A DNA stretch of 64,000 nucleotides from a bacterium (GCA_017470815.1 JAFUXT010000004.1:1-64000), one strand, 5' to 3'. Counted from the stretch's first letter, positions 1 through 8,707 are shown. Made by a program: numbers and translations. The notes: generated by a model from the letters alone, not told the origin.

Positions 1-169
1 GGTAATTATATACTATTTTACAGTAGCATGTCATTGCGAGCCCGTTAGGGCGTGGCAATCCAGCCGTTTAATTTGTCGATAATGATGAAATAACTGGATT
101 GCTTCGTCGGAAAGCCATTTCCTCCTCGCAATGACAGACATATTTACTGTAACATTGTATATAGTTACC
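1..169. repeat. Nested palindromic intergenic repeat (family A, copy 1)
   Basis: The outer arms begin GGTAATTATATAC at 1 and end TATATAGTTACC at about 169; they are near reverse complements. Inside them a second pair, TGTCATTGCGAG at 29-40 and CTCGCAATGACA at 124-135, encloses a unit containing GGCGTGGCAATCCAGCCG and GGATTGCTTCGTCGG. The inner unit recurs at 52248-52349. No ORF lies inside. The element may extend left of the window. Confidence 0.8.
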
Positions 170-176
170 TAAAAAA

Positions 177-203
177 GATGCGAAATATCTTTCGCACCTT
201 TTT
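177..203 (-). terminator. Intrinsic terminator of the HEAT-repeat gene
   Basis: GATGCGAAA, a short loop and TTTCGCACC form a hairpin with A-rich sequence on one side and T-rich sequence on the other. It sits just beyond the stop codon of the minus-strand gene ending at 226. Confidence 0.7.
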
Positions 204-225
204 TAATCTTTTATTTTTGCACTTA

Positions 226-1089
226 TTATAAAGTTGTAGTTACAGGTTTTTTAACCGGAGCAGCACCCGGAATTGACTGCCAATTTGCTGCCATAATCTT
301 TTTGAAAGATTTTAATGCAGTATCTTCCAATTCACCCAATTCTTCTGCTTCCATAATAAGTTCTCTTAACGGCATTAACGCTCTTGTGTCACGCAAAACA
401 CCCAACGCTGCTGCTGCACCTGCTCTTACAAGTTCGTTTTCATTACGGTTTTTCATAACATCAATCAATGCAGGAACTGCTTTAGGGTCGTTTAATTTAC
501 CCAAAGATGTTACGGCATAAATTCTTACATTTACCCATTCGTCATACAACATATTGATAACCTTATCAACTGCTTTTTTGTTTCCGATTTCGCCTAATGC
601 TCTTGTTGCATCACATCTTACATTAACTTTTTCGTGATCTAATGATTCGATTAAAGCATCTGTTGCAACATCACCGATTTCAATTAAAGCATCTGTTGCA
701 GTGATACAAACCTGAGGGTTTTCGTCATTTAATGCTTCTACCAATGGTTCAACAACAATTGCACCGCCCAAACGACCTAATGCTCTTGCTGCACGAACAC
801 GAACATCAACATTTCTGTCTTCACGCAAAGATTCAATCAAGTGAGTTGTTGCTTTGCAGTCGCCCAATTCACCTAATGCTCTTGCTGCATAAAGTCTGAC
901 AGAACCGTTTTTATCATGCTTTAAAACATCAATCAAAGGTTCAACTGCTTTTGAATCGCCCATTTCACCTAAAATACGGGCTGCATTGTAACGAACCTTT
1001 TCCGAATTACTTCCTGTTAAATCGTTTAATAATTCTTCAAATGTCTTTTTAACTTGTTTTTTCTTGCTACCGTTCACACTAATTGTCAT
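226..1089 (-). CDS. HEAT-repeat (PBS lyase-like) protein
   Basis: The 287-residue protein consists almost entirely of HEAT-like repeats of about 31 residues. Each unit has the pattern VR-x-x-AA-x-(A/I)LG-x-(L/M)GD-x-(K)AV-x-PLI, and about seven units run from residue 30 to 255. Such repeats build an alpha-solenoid for protein binding. In Cyanobacteria the same repeat type is found in phycobilisome lyases and NblB, but nothing here points to pigment work, so a scaffold role is the safest reading. No signal peptide or membrane segment is visible. A GGAGG precedes the ATG at good spacing. It is a single gene with its own terminator. The family call is firm and the function is unknown. Confidence 0.85.
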   Translation of the reverse strand: MTISVNGSKKKQVKKTFEELLNDLTGSNSEKVRYNAARILGEMGDSKAVEPLIDVLKHDKNGSVRLYAARALGELGDCKATTHLIESLREDRNVDVRVRAARALGRLGGAIVVEPLVEALNDENPQVCITATDALIEIGDVATDALIESLDHEKVNVRCDATRALGEIGNKKAVDKVINMLYDEWVNVRIYAVTSLGKLNDPKAVPALIDVMKNRNENELVRAGAAAALGVLRDTRALMPLRELIMEAEELGELEDTALKSFKKIMAANWQSIPGAAPVKKPVTTTL

Positions 1090-1426
1090 TATTTTCCTCC
1101 GACACTACAATAATATTCACACTACTTACTTCTATATAAAAAATTTTTTGTGAATAAAATTGCCTTTTTTTTAAAATTTATGTTAACTTTTTTTACAATT
1201 CATAAAATTATTTCTGTGGATTTCCTTTACCTACTGCGATTTGCGCCAGAAATTTATTAAGGGTAACACTGACACTTATTCCTTCAGTATTCTTATTATA
1301 ATACATATTTATATTTAATTCATCAGTTGAATAAAAATATTTTACAAATTTTTTTGATTGTTTATATAAAAATGCTTATAATACAGTTATATCTTAAAAT
1401 ATTTTTTACAATTTCTTAACAAATTA
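1090..1426. other. Intergenic region without a recognised gene
   Basis: This 337-bp AT-rich stretch lies between the start of the HEAT-repeat gene and the end of a histidine kinase gene. Its left end must hold the HEAT gene promoter. A plus-strand TGCTTATAAT near 1370 resembles an extended -10 but has no ORF after it. I see no repeat or convincing RNA structure. Confidence 0.5.
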
Positions 1427-3085
1427 CTACTCACAAGGGATAGTAATAATAAATTCCGAACCAATCCCAACTTCACTGATAACGCTGATTTTACCTTTAT
1501 GCTTATCAATTATCTTTTGGCTTATAGCAAGCCCTAAACCTGTGCCTACTCCTACACCTTTTGTAGTAAATCCTGCAGTAAAAATATTTTTTAAATTTTC
1601 TTTTGGGATTCCTTTACCGTTGTCTTTTATTTTTATTTCAAGATTTTTTTCTTTTAATTCGGTTGAAATAGTTATTTTACCTGTTTTTTCGATGGCTTGA
1701 CATGCATTTACAAGTATATTTGTGAAAACCTGATTCAGCATATTTGGGTAGCATTTCACAAGCGGAATATCTCCGTAGTGCTTTTCAATTTCCACTTTAT
1801 TTTTGGTTTCGTGGCGGATAATTTCAAGAGTCAAATCAATTTCATTGTTAATATTTGCTTCCTGCAATTCTGCTTCATCAAGTCTGACAAATTTTTTGAG
1901 CGAAGTCACAATTTTGCTGATACGCTCAATTGCTTCCTTATCAATGTCATTGATTTGTTTGAACATTTCTTTTATATCATTATCTTCAAGTTTTGAAATC
2001 AATTTTGAAAGTATGTTATTGTTAGATTTTATGGAGGCTACCGGAGTATTGATTTCGTGTGCAATACCTGCGACAAGTTGACCTAAAGATGCCATTTTTT
2101 CAGAATTTACGAGTTGAATTTGTGTTTCTTTCAATTCATCAAGAGCCTGTTTAAGTTCTTTAACATTTTGGACATTTTTGCGGTAGAGTTCGGCCCTTAT
2201 AATTGCACTGCCAAGTTGGGAGGATACCGCATCAAGAATTTCTATTTCTTCGTTAAGTTCTCGTTTTTGATAACTCAAAAGTACAAGAACACCTGTTATT
2301 TTCTGCAAATGATATACCGGAACAACTATTCTCAAAACAGACTGTTTAAAAGGTGTTGCTCCGATATATTCTGATAATGAGTAACCCGTTGAAATTTCCT
2401 GATTTTCAAGTTTTGACATAACTATATTGTCAAATTTGATAGGAATTTCTTTATTAATATTATTTTCTCCGTAAGATTCAATTATTGTAAAAGAATTATT
2501 TTTACTTTCAGCATAATAAGATTTGAAACAACCAAACATCAAAGACAATTCTTTCAGTACGGAATTTAGAATTGCTGAAATATCCATGGATTCTCGGATT
2601 ATGTTTGAAACTTTGTTTATCAGTGCAATTTTGAAGGCTTGAGTTTGTGCATTTTGTCTGATTTTTTGGAGTTCATCATTTTCGTTTTCAAGTTTTTTCA
2701 GTTTCTCCCGATAAATTTGTTGTTCCTTTTCATTGTCTTTGAGCAGAATATCAGAACTCACATCAGTAAAGAAAAATATTGTGTATGTTCCGCGTTTTGC
2801 GGTTATCATGTCGTAATAAAATGTTTGTCCTGAATTGTTTGTATATGAAATTCTTGCAAAAAAATCCTCTTTTGAAGTTATAGCCTGAAAAATCGGGGAA
2901 TATAAATCTGCATTTTCGCTGTCCATCGAACAAAATTCGAAAGTTACTTTATGAGCGAATCGTTTTATGTCAGTAAACTGATTAAAAATACGACAAAAAG
3001 TATTGTTTTTAAAAACAACATTATCATAATCTTTTATTACGATTACAGGTGTTGGAAATTGTTTAAAAAAATCAAACTTCTTCAT
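1427..3085 (-). CDS. GAF-domain sensor histidine kinase
   Basis: This is a predicted cytoplasmic histidine kinase of about 552 residues. The N-terminal 110 residues look PAS-like, followed by a coiled coil, a GAF-like sensor domain (about 165-315) and a second coiled coil. The HisKA box is GIAHEINTP, with phospho-acceptor His343. The ATPase domain has the N box (NILVNACQAIE), the G1 box (DNGKGIP) and a late GTGLGL box. No transmembrane helix is seen, so the signal is probably internal. No response regulator is adjacent. I chose the ATG at 3085: an in-frame TTG at 3121 would add 12 hydrophobic residues, but a TATAAT ends 7 nt before the ATG. It is divergent from hemW. Confidence 0.85.
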   Translation of the reverse strand: MKKFDFFKQFPTPVIVIKDYDNVVFKNNTFCRIFNQFTDIKRFAHKVTFEFCSMDSENADLYSPIFQAITSKEDFFARISYTNNSGQTFYYDMITAKRGTYTIFFFTDVSSDILLKDNEKEQQIYREKLKKLENENDELQKIRQNAQTQAFKIALINKVSNIIRESMDISAILNSVLKELSLMFGCFKSYYAESKNNSFTIIESYGENNINKEIPIKFDNIVMSKLENQEISTGYSLSEYIGATPFKQSVLRIVVPVYHLQKITGVLVLLSYQKRELNEEIEILDAVSSQLGSAIIRAELYRKNVQNVKELKQALDELKETQIQLVNSEKMASLGQLVAGIAHEINTPVASIKSNNNILSKLISKLEDNDIKEMFKQINDIDKEAIERISKIVTSLKKFVRLDEAELQEANINNEIDLTLEIIRHETKNKVEIEKHYGDIPLVKCYPNMLNQVFTNILVNACQAIEKTGKITISTELKEKNLEIKIKDNGKGIPKENLKNIFTAGFTTKGVGVGTGLGLAISQKIIDKHKGKISVISEVGIGSEFIITIPCE

Positions 3086-3092
3086 ACAGAAA

Positions 3093-3098
3093 ATTATA
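3093..3098 (-). promoter_or_regulatory. -10 element, leaderless-type, histidine kinase gene
   Basis: TATAAT on the minus strand ends 7 nt before the ATG at 3085. There is no Shine-Dalgarno in the gap. Confidence 0.55.
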
Positions 3099-3136
3099 AA
3101 GCATTTCAGACTAATGAGCAATTTGTAAAATTATAG

Positions 3137-3145
3137 TGTTATAAT
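3137..3145 (+). promoter_or_regulatory. Extended -10, leaderless-type, hemW
   Basis: TGtTATAAT ends exactly 6 nt before the hemW ATG at 3152, placing the expected +1 at or next to the A of ATG. No ribosome-binding site is present. Confidence 0.65.
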
Positions 3146-3151
3146 GGTTTT

Positions 3152-4240
3152 ATGCCAAAAAGTGTTTATATACATATACCGTTTTGCAGGTCAAAATGTC
3201 ATTACTGTTCGTTTGTTTCTTATCCGAAATTAGAACTGAAAAAAGGGTATCTGAAAGCCTTAGAACAGGAAATTAATTCGGTTTATGGCGCTGAACCGTT
3301 GAAAACTCTCTATTTTGGAGGCGGAACTCCCTCACTTTTAGAACCGGAAGAATTTTATAATATTATAAAACATTTTAATATTACAAATTCAACCGAAATT
3401 ACTGCAGAATTAAATCCTGATGATTTATCATTTACCTATTTGAGAAGTTTATATGATATAGGTATAAATCGTATAAGTCTTGGGGTTCAGAGTTTTGATG
3501 ATGATATTTTAAAACAAATAAACCGCAGGCATGATTCAAAACAAGTTTTAAAATCTGTTGAAAATGCCAAAAATGCAGGGTTTAAAAATATCAGCCTTGA
3601 TTTTATATACGGTTTACCAAATCAAACTTCGGATATGTTTCTGAACGATTTGAAAAAAGCCGTTAATCTTGAGGTTCAGCATATTTCTCTTTACGGCTTA
3701 TCAATAGAAAAAGGCTGTTATTTTGACAAAAATCGCCCTGAGAATCTTGCTGATGAAGATGAACAGGCAGATATGTATCTTGAAGCAGTTAAATTACTTT
3801 CTGCGCTCGGCTTTAATCATTATGAAATAAGTAATTTTGCAAAAGATGGTTTTGAATCAAAACATAATCTAAATTATTGGAACAATGAGGAATACTATGG
3901 TTTTGGTGTTTCCGCACACGGTTATCTTAATGGAACCAGATACGGGAATAAAATTACAATAGAAGATTATCTGAAAAATCCGCTTGAACACTCGGAAGAA
4001 AGATTTGAAACAGAGCAGGACAAACTTGAAGAAGAAATTTTTTTGGGGTTTCGTAAGATGAGCGGAATAAATGTCGGGCAGATTAATTCAAAATACGGGA
4101 TAGATTTTGAGGAAAAATATCTCAAAATTCTGAAAAAATATGAGGGATTAAAATTACTTGAAAAAACTCAATATGGGTATAAATTAACTCCGAATGGTGT
4201 TTTGGTCAGTAATACAATTCTTGCAGAGTTTTTGGAATAG
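3152..4240 (+). CDS. hemW: Radical SAM heme chaperone HemW (CPO-like)
   Basis: The 362-residue protein matches HemW, long misannotated as oxygen-independent coproporphyrinogen III oxidase. The radical-SAM cluster motif is C12-x3-C16-x2-C19, inside YIHIPFCRSKCHYCSF. It is followed by a glycine-rich GGGTPSLL segment, a GVQSF motif, and the C-terminal HemW domain with a LGFRKMSGI stretch. It is soluble and has the usual family length. HemW binds heme and hands it to apoproteins. No other heme gene is in the window, so its client here is unknown. It is divergent from the histidine kinase and 34 bp upstream of deoB. Confidence 0.88.
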   Translation: MPKSVYIHIPFCRSKCHYCSFVSYPKLELKKGYLKALEQEINSVYGAEPLKTLYFGGGTPSLLEPEEFYNIIKHFNITNSTEITAELNPDDLSFTYLRSLYDIGINRISLGVQSFDDDILKQINRRHDSKQVLKSVENAKNAGFKNISLDFIYGLPNQTSDMFLNDLKKAVNLEVQHISLYGLSIEKGCYFDKNRPENLADEDEQADMYLEAVKLLSALGFNHYEISNFAKDGFESKHNLNYWNNEEYYGFGVSAHGYLNGTRYGNKITIEDYLKNPLEHSEERFETEQDKLEEEIFLGFRKMSGINVGQINSKYGIDFEEKYLKILKKYEGLKLLEKTQYGYKLTPNGVLVSNTILAEFLE

Positions 4241-4249
4241 TGTTAAAAT
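4241..4249 (+). promoter_or_regulatory. Extended -10 upstream of deoB
   Basis: TGtTAAAAT begins immediately after the hemW stop codon and lies 25 nt before the deoB ATG. Here the leader holds an AGGAG, so deoB would be a leadered transcript. Confidence 0.5.
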
Positions 4250-4274
4250 AATTGTATTATGACAGGAGTATGTT

Positions 4275-5459
4275 ATGGATGTTAAAGTAATTATAATGGT
4301 TATAGATTCAATGGGAATAGGTGCAATGCCTGATTGTGCCGATTTTGGCGATATTCCCGAATGTAATACCTTAAAGCATGTATGCGAATTTAATAACGGT
4401 CTGAATGTTCCGAATATGGAAGCGTTAGGACTCGGGAATTTAGGTGATTTTAAAGGGATTGCAAAAGTTGAACATCAGAAGGGATATTGTGCAACTTTGA
4501 TTGAAAAATCAAAAGGCAAAGATACTACAACAGGTCACTGGGAAATCGCAGGACTTGTTTCGGATAAACCGTTTTCAACTTTTCCTGACGGTTTTCCCAA
4601 AGAATTAATAGACAAATTTATTGAAGAAACAGGCTGTGGTGGTATTTTAGCAAATATTCCCGCAAGCGGTACAAAAATTATTGAAGAACTTAATGACGAA
4701 CATCATAAAACAAAATTTCCTATAATCTATACATCCGCTGACAGCGTGTTCCAAATTGCGCTTGATACGGATATGATACCGTTAGAAACACTTTATAAGT
4801 GGTGTGAAATTGCACGCAAACTTCTTGATGACGGCGGGTACAATGTTGCACGAGTAATTGCAAGACCTTATAAGATTATTGACGGCAAGCCGACAAGAAT
4901 TTCTAAAGACAGACGTGATTATTCTATGGTGCCAAAACGTACATTCCTAAATGAACTAAAAGAACGAGGCGACAAGGTTATCGCTATCGGGAAAATTGAA
5001 GATATTTTTTCAAAATCGGGTATTACCCACGCTATTCACACAGGCTCAAACAAAGAAGGTTTGGAACTTACTTTGAAAGCGGTTAAAGGGGAACTTCCGC
5101 TTGAAGATATTGCTTATGAAAAAGGTAAACAGTATAATGAAAAGACCTTGATTTTTACTAATCTTGTTGATACGGATATGCTTTACGGTCACAGGAATGA
5201 TGCAAAAGGTTATGGTATGGCAATAGAAGAAATTGATACCTATGTTGCTCCGATAATTGAAGCGATGGGAGAATATGATGCTTTGATTATAACAGCAGAC
5301 CACGGTTGTGACCCATGCGTTCCGGGAACTGACCATACGAGAGAAAAAGTTCCGTTTTTATTCTACGGCAAACACATAAAACCTAATGAAGGCATGGGTA
5401 ATCTTGGTGAAATATTAGGTTTTGATTATATTGTCCAAAATATAAAAGATACACTGTAA
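4275..5459 (+). CDS. deoB: Phosphopentomutase
   Basis: This 394-residue protein interconverts ribose-1-phosphate (or deoxyribose-1-phosphate) and the 5-phosphate form, feeding nucleoside sugars into central metabolism. It has the alkaline-phosphatase-superfamily layout: metal-binding Asp11 in VIDSMGIGAMPD, the catalytic threonine motif DTTTGHWE at 83-90, and C-terminal metal ligands in TADHGCDP and TDHTRE. Length is typical. AGGAG lies 6 nt before the ATG. No deoC, deoD or nucleoside phosphorylase gene is beside it. A GTTGGGC hairpin follows the stop. Confidence 0.95.
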   Translation: MDVKVIIMVIDSMGIGAMPDCADFGDIPECNTLKHVCEFNNGLNVPNMEALGLGNLGDFKGIAKVEHQKGYCATLIEKSKGKDTTTGHWEIAGLVSDKPFSTFPDGFPKELIDKFIEETGCGGILANIPASGTKIIEELNDEHHKTKFPIIYTSADSVFQIALDTDMIPLETLYKWCEIARKLLDDGGYNVARVIARPYKIIDGKPTRISKDRRDYSMVPKRTFLNELKERGDKVIAIGKIEDIFSKSGITHAIHTGSNKEGLELTLKAVKGELPLEDIAYEKGKQYNEKTLIFTNLVDTDMLYGHRNDAKGYGMAIEEIDTYVAPIIEAMGEYDALIITADHGCDPCVPGTDHTREKVPFLFYGKHIKPNEGMGNLGEILGFDYIVQNIKDTL

Positions 5460-5478
5460 ATAAGATGGTATTTTGTAA

Positions 5479-5497
5479 GTTGGGCTTTCAGCCCAAC
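5479..5497. repeat. Short perfect hairpin after deoB
   Basis: GTTGGGCT, TTC and AGCCCAAC form a perfect 8-bp stem. No T-run follows on the plus strand, so it is more likely a small palindromic repeat or an mRNA end stabiliser than an intrinsic terminator. Confidence 0.5.
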
Positions 5498-5512
5498 AAT
5501 TACCTAAAAAAA

Positions 5513-5537
5513 ACGAGGTTGATGTGTTCAACCTCGT
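5513..5537 (-). terminator. Intrinsic terminator of the pilin-like gene
   Basis: Read on the minus strand, ACGAGGTTG and CAACCTCGT pair with a 7-nt loop, followed by a run of eight T. It lies about 50 nt beyond the stop at 5591. Confidence 0.8.
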
Positions 5538-5590
5538 AAAAATATGATACAAAAGTTAAGTACCTAAAAAAGGTTACTCAACTATTAAGC

Positions 5591-6388
5591 CTATTTACCT
5601 CTTGTTAATACCATTTTTGCAGCATTAGATGCAGGCTCTACAACTCCGTCATGGAACACGACAGGGAATATATCTCCCATACTTGAGCCTGTTCTTTCAA
5701 CATTACAGCTCTCGCTCGGATCTAATTTTGTCTCTCCGGATGAGCATTCAACTTCTTTATTTGGAGGAGTAGGTCCGTTCACATCAATAAAACCAATGCA
5801 ATTCTTCAGCCCTTTTTGCGTTGTAGTATCTTCAGGATTAGAAACTCTTGTAAAAACAGACGCATCAAGAACATTCCCGGCTCCTAAACCGCATCCGACT
5901 GCAGCAGGGTCGAAACCTACATAAGAACCGTCGGCAAGAGAATATACCAAATATTCTGTAGAGGAAGGTAATACTTTTGTTGAGGCAAAAGTATACTTGT
6001 CAGTATCAGAACCACCATGCTTTCCTCCATTTGCAGCAAGAACTTTATCTGAACCATAAGTGCCTAAATATGTTTGTCCGGCTAAGGTATTGTTTAATAA
6101 TCCACAGAAAGTAATATTGCCCCCGGAAACAATCTCTTTACCACAATTATCGGCGCTGCTAACTGATGATGTTAAGGAGTAATCAACATCATATTGTGCT
6201 TGTGCCATAAGTGCTGCTTGAGATAATGTAGAAATGGATTTTTTGAACTGTGATGCAAATTTTACGCTGTTTGTGTTTTGAATAAGAGTAGGGATAGTCA
6301 TTGCTGCAACTACACCGATAATGCCAAGTGTAATAAGCACTTCTGCGAGGGTAAAACCTTTTTTTGAGCCATAGAATCTTTTTAACAT
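5591..6388 (-). CDS. Type IV pilin-like protein
   Basis: The 265-residue protein starts with a class-III prepilin leader: a short basic MLKRFYGSKKG, then FTLAEVLITLGIIGVVAAM with the conserved Glu5 and a hydrophobic helix. Prepilin peptidase would cut after the Gly and methylate the Phe. The remainder is a Ser/Gly-rich globular domain with several cysteines, and I recognise no specific subfamily. It could be a major or minor pilin or a T2SS pseudopilin. No pilus assembly gene (pilB, pilC, pilD) lies nearby, so it must be served in trans. It has its own terminator, and the start is supported by GGCGG upstream. Confidence 0.85.
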   Translation of the reverse strand: MLKRFYGSKKGFTLAEVLITLGIIGVVAAMTIPTLIQNTNSVKFASQFKKSISTLSQAALMAQAQYDVDYSLTSSVSSADNCGKEIVSGGNITFCGLLNNTLAGQTYLGTYGSDKVLAANGGKHGGSDTDKYTFASTKVLPSSTEYLVYSLADGSYVGFDPAAVGCGLGAGNVLDASVFTRVSNPEDTTTQKGLKNCIGFIDVNGPTPPNKEVECSSGETKLDPSESCNVERTGSSMGDIFPVVFHDGVVEPASNAAKMVLTRGK

Positions 6389-6544
6389 AATTTTTCCGCC
6401 TTTCTCTAATTTGTTAAATTAAAATAATTTTTTATCTAATACTTATTGATTAATGCCAAGTATTTATTAATATTATGTCGTATTATGACAACTTTGTCAA
6501 TACTAATTATTACAATATACCAATTTTTAATTTTTAATTAATTG

Positions 6545-6550
6545 TAAAAT
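6545..6550 (+). promoter_or_regulatory. -10 element, leaderless-type, XRE regulator
   Basis: TAAAAT, directly preceded by TG, ends 7 nt before the ATG at 6558. No Shine-Dalgarno is present. Confidence 0.5.
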
Positions 6551-6557
6551 TAAGATT

Positions 6558-6884
6558 ATGGCAATTTTGAGTAAATTATTAGGGCAAAGAATTAAAGATT
6601 TAAGAAAGCGTAACAAACTTACGCAAGTCGAATTGGCGGTAATTATTGGTATGGAAACAACAAATCTCTGCAAACTTGAAAACGGCGGACAATTACCTAA
6701 AGAAGAAAATATTGAAAAACTTGCAAAAGCATTGCAGGTCAATGTAAGAGATTTGTTTGATTTTGGGTATATGAAATCCCAATCTACATTGCAACAAGAA
6801 TTGACTGAAATTATAAATAATTCAGACCGTAAGGAATTGGAACTTTATTATAAACTCATTATGGCAATAAAAGAATATAAATAG
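6558..6884 (+). CDS. XRE-family transcriptional regulator
   Basis: The 108-residue protein has an N-terminal Cro/C1-type helix-turn-helix (residues 8-62): RIKDLRKRNKLTQVELA, METTNLCKLENG, then the characteristic IEKLAKALQVNVRDLFDF. The C-terminal 40 residues are predicted helical and may dimerise. No toxin, antitoxin or phage gene is adjacent. Its neighbours are a divergent pilin-like gene and a ferredoxin gene downstream. The regulatory target is unknown; the short divergent region with the pilin gene is a possible operator. Confidence 0.85.
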   Translation: MAILSKLLGQRIKDLRKRNKLTQVELAVIIGMETTNLCKLENGGQLPKEENIEKLAKALQVNVRDLFDFGYMKSQSTLQQELTEIINNSDRKELELYYKLIMAIKEYK

Positions 6885-7010
6885 TAAGAAATAAGGCAAT
6901 AAGATCTTTTTAATTATATATGAAATTTTGTGGAAAATTTTTTGAATTTGTTGTATAATAATTTTGCGAAATAATTTCGCGTGGTTAAATATTAATAAGG
7001 AGAAATTAAA

Positions 7011-7187
7011 ATGGCAGTTACAGTTAATGATTCTTGTATTGCATGCGGTGCTTGCGAATCAATTTGTTCAGACGTATTTTCAATTGAAGATAAGGCAGTT
7101 GTAAACGCAGCAGCAGTTGCAGACAACATTGACAGCGTTAAAGAAGCAGCAGATGCTTGCCCTGTTGGTGCTATCGAAGTTGAATAA
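7011..7187 (+). CDS. Small 4Fe-4S ferredoxin
   Basis: This 58-residue ORF is preceded by AAGGAG at good spacing. The N-terminal half contains C9-x2-C12-x2-C15-x3-C19 in DSCIACGACESIC. The C-terminal half has only C50 followed by Pro in ACPVGAIEV. This fits a one-cluster 4Fe-4S ferredoxin using C9, C12, C15 and C50; the second cluster's CxxCxxC is replaced by Ala/Val-rich sequence. It is a soluble low-potential electron carrier. Its partner enzyme is not in the window. A strong bidirectional terminator follows. Confidence 0.92.
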   Translation: MAVTVNDSCIACGACESICSDVFSIEDKAVVNAAAVADNIDSVKEAADACPVGAIEVE

Positions 7188-7210
7188 TTAAAATATCTAA
7201 TGTTAATTAA

Positions 7211-7246
7211 AAAAAACCGTCTTTTGTACAAAAGACGGTTTTTTTA
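7211..7246. terminator. Bidirectional intrinsic terminator
   Basis: The 26-bp palindrome at 7215-7240 (AACCGTCTTTT, GTAC, AAAAGACGGTT) has A-run and T-run flanks on both sides. It serves the ferredoxin gene on the plus strand and the convergent cysteine-rich pilin-like gene on the minus strand. Confidence 0.9.
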
Positions 7247-8707
7247 TTAGTACATATCAAGATTTCCCGGAAATTTAAATTTTACCGAATAATTGTTTTT
7301 ATAACTGCTTGGCATATCATAAGTCGGTTTGAATCCGGTTAATCCGCCTCTTTCTTTATCGGCTTTTGTAAGTTCAAATTTATAAGGGAATGTTCCTGTA
7401 ACATTTTCACTTGCAGTGCAACTTGTTTGTCCGATATTAATCATACAAGACATTCCTGCTCCGTAACTCCCGCAACCTAAACTGCCGGGGCAACCTCTTA
7501 TATATTTTATTTCAAGGTTAAACGGCAAACTTTTATCTATTGTTGATACAGATGTAATTTTGATTGTTCCCCAATTATCAGAATCTTTCGGTTTTTGCGC
7601 GGAAACATAGAATTTTGGTGTAATAGAAATACTTTCATTTCTGCATGCGGGAACCTGATCTTTAACTTCATTGTGGTCGCAGCATTTATCACCATATTCT
7701 ATTGAACTCTTTTTGGTTAAACAACAAGCAATTGAATAAGGGCTGGAGCAAACATCACATACAGGTGTTCCGTTCCATTTATGCCCTGCTTGGCAACATT
7801 CATCATCAGGACTTGACGGTGTTGTATATGTGCATGGGTCACATGCCTGTGTACCTACCCAAGATGAGCCTGATGCTTCCTGACAACAATAATCATCAGC
7901 ACTTGTTGGCGTTGCGGTGCAAGGATTACATACATCCGCACTTTTCCATTTATCATCATTGCAACAAAAATCTTCAGGACTTGTTGGAGCATCAGCACAT
8001 TCTTCTTCTACTGTTCCGCTGTCTTGTCCGTTGCAGATGGCATCTTCTTTGCCGACAAGTTTTTTATCAACCTTTGCGGCTAAAATTCCCCAGCAGTCTA
8101 TAAGCTGAATTCTTCCTCTTGCAAATATTCTCATTGTAAGACGGTCAAATCCCTGTTTTCTGTTTTTGTCCTCACATTGTCCGGATTGTGCTGATTGACC
8201 GCAATTTGGGTCCTTATCACCATTCACATCGACGGTTAACAGTACATAAGAATCCGGTTTGTTATTAACAAAATTGAAATGCGAAAAAGTCCATACCATT
8301 CCGTCTTTTGTCCGGAACGTTTTTTTGCCGTTTTGAGTTGTGATAGAACCTTTTATATCAAGTCTGTCTGCAAACAGTGTAACAAGTTTCGTTGCGGCAT
8401 CTTCATTTGACAATGCACCGGTATTTTCTTCTCCGCCCCATTTTTTACATTTTGCATACCCTAAGCCGTCATCAAGCCCTGCTCGTGATAGTATTTTAGG
8501 GTAACAATAACTGTCATTTAATAAATCGCTTATAACTGTTTCAGTCGTATAAAAAGCACGTTTTGCCATCAGTGCATTTTGATCAGGAGCCAAACTGAAA
8601 ACAATTGGCATAACTATTGCCGTCAAAACACCTATTACGCCAAGCGCAATCAATAATTCCGTCAGTGTAAATGCAGTCCTTTTCATATATCTTATAAAAT
8701 TAAACAT
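7247..8707 (-). CDS. Large pilin-like protein with cysteine-rich tandem repeats
   Basis: The 486-residue protein has a prepilin-type N-terminus: MKRTAFTLTELLIALGVIG, with Ala rather than Gly before the processed Phe and the conserved Glu at position 5. A domain of about 200 residues follows. Residues 236-325 hold three or more degenerate repeats of about 27 residues, built around P-(T/S)-S-x-(D/E)-D-x-CC, a Trp and a C-(N/D)-x-C. The C-terminal 130 residues look beta-rich. The cysteine repeats suggest a disulfide-linked stalk. CGGAG precedes the ATG at 8707; an internal ATG at 8686 would give a shorter leader. Its function is unknown, but it is probably exported by the type IV pilus or type II secretion machinery. 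Confidence 0.78.
   Translation of the reverse strand: MFNFIRYMKRTAFTLTELLIALGVIGVLTAIVMPIVFSLAPDQNALMAKRAFYTTETVISDLLNDSYCYPKILSRAGLDDGLGYAKCKKWGGEENTGALSNEDAATKLVTLFADRLDIKGSITTQNGKKTFRTKDGMVWTFSHFNFVNNKPDSYVLLTVDVNGDKDPNCGQSAQSGQCEDKNRKQGFDRLTMRIFARGRIQLIDCWGILAAKVDKKLVGKEDAICNGQDSGTVEEECADAPTSPEDFCCNDDKWKSADVCNPCTATPTSADDYCCQEASGSSWVGTQACDPCTYTTPSSPDDECCQAGHKWNGTPVCDVCSSPYSIACCLTKKSSIEYGDKCCDHNEVKDQVPACRNESISITPKFYVSAQKPKDSDNWGTIKITSVSTIDKSLPFNLEIKYIRGCPGSLGCGSYGAGMSCMINIGQTSCTASENVTGTFPYKFELTKADKERGGLTGFKPTYDMPSSYKNNYSVKFKFPGNLDMY

Noticed and set aside
1360..1426. Possible small RNA after a plus-strand TGCTTATAAT
   Set aside because: No stable hairpin or terminator follows before the minus-strand gene.
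6558..6884. Toxin-antitoxin system around the XRE regulator
   Set aside because: Neighbours are a pilin-like gene and a ferredoxin gene; no small toxin ORF was found.
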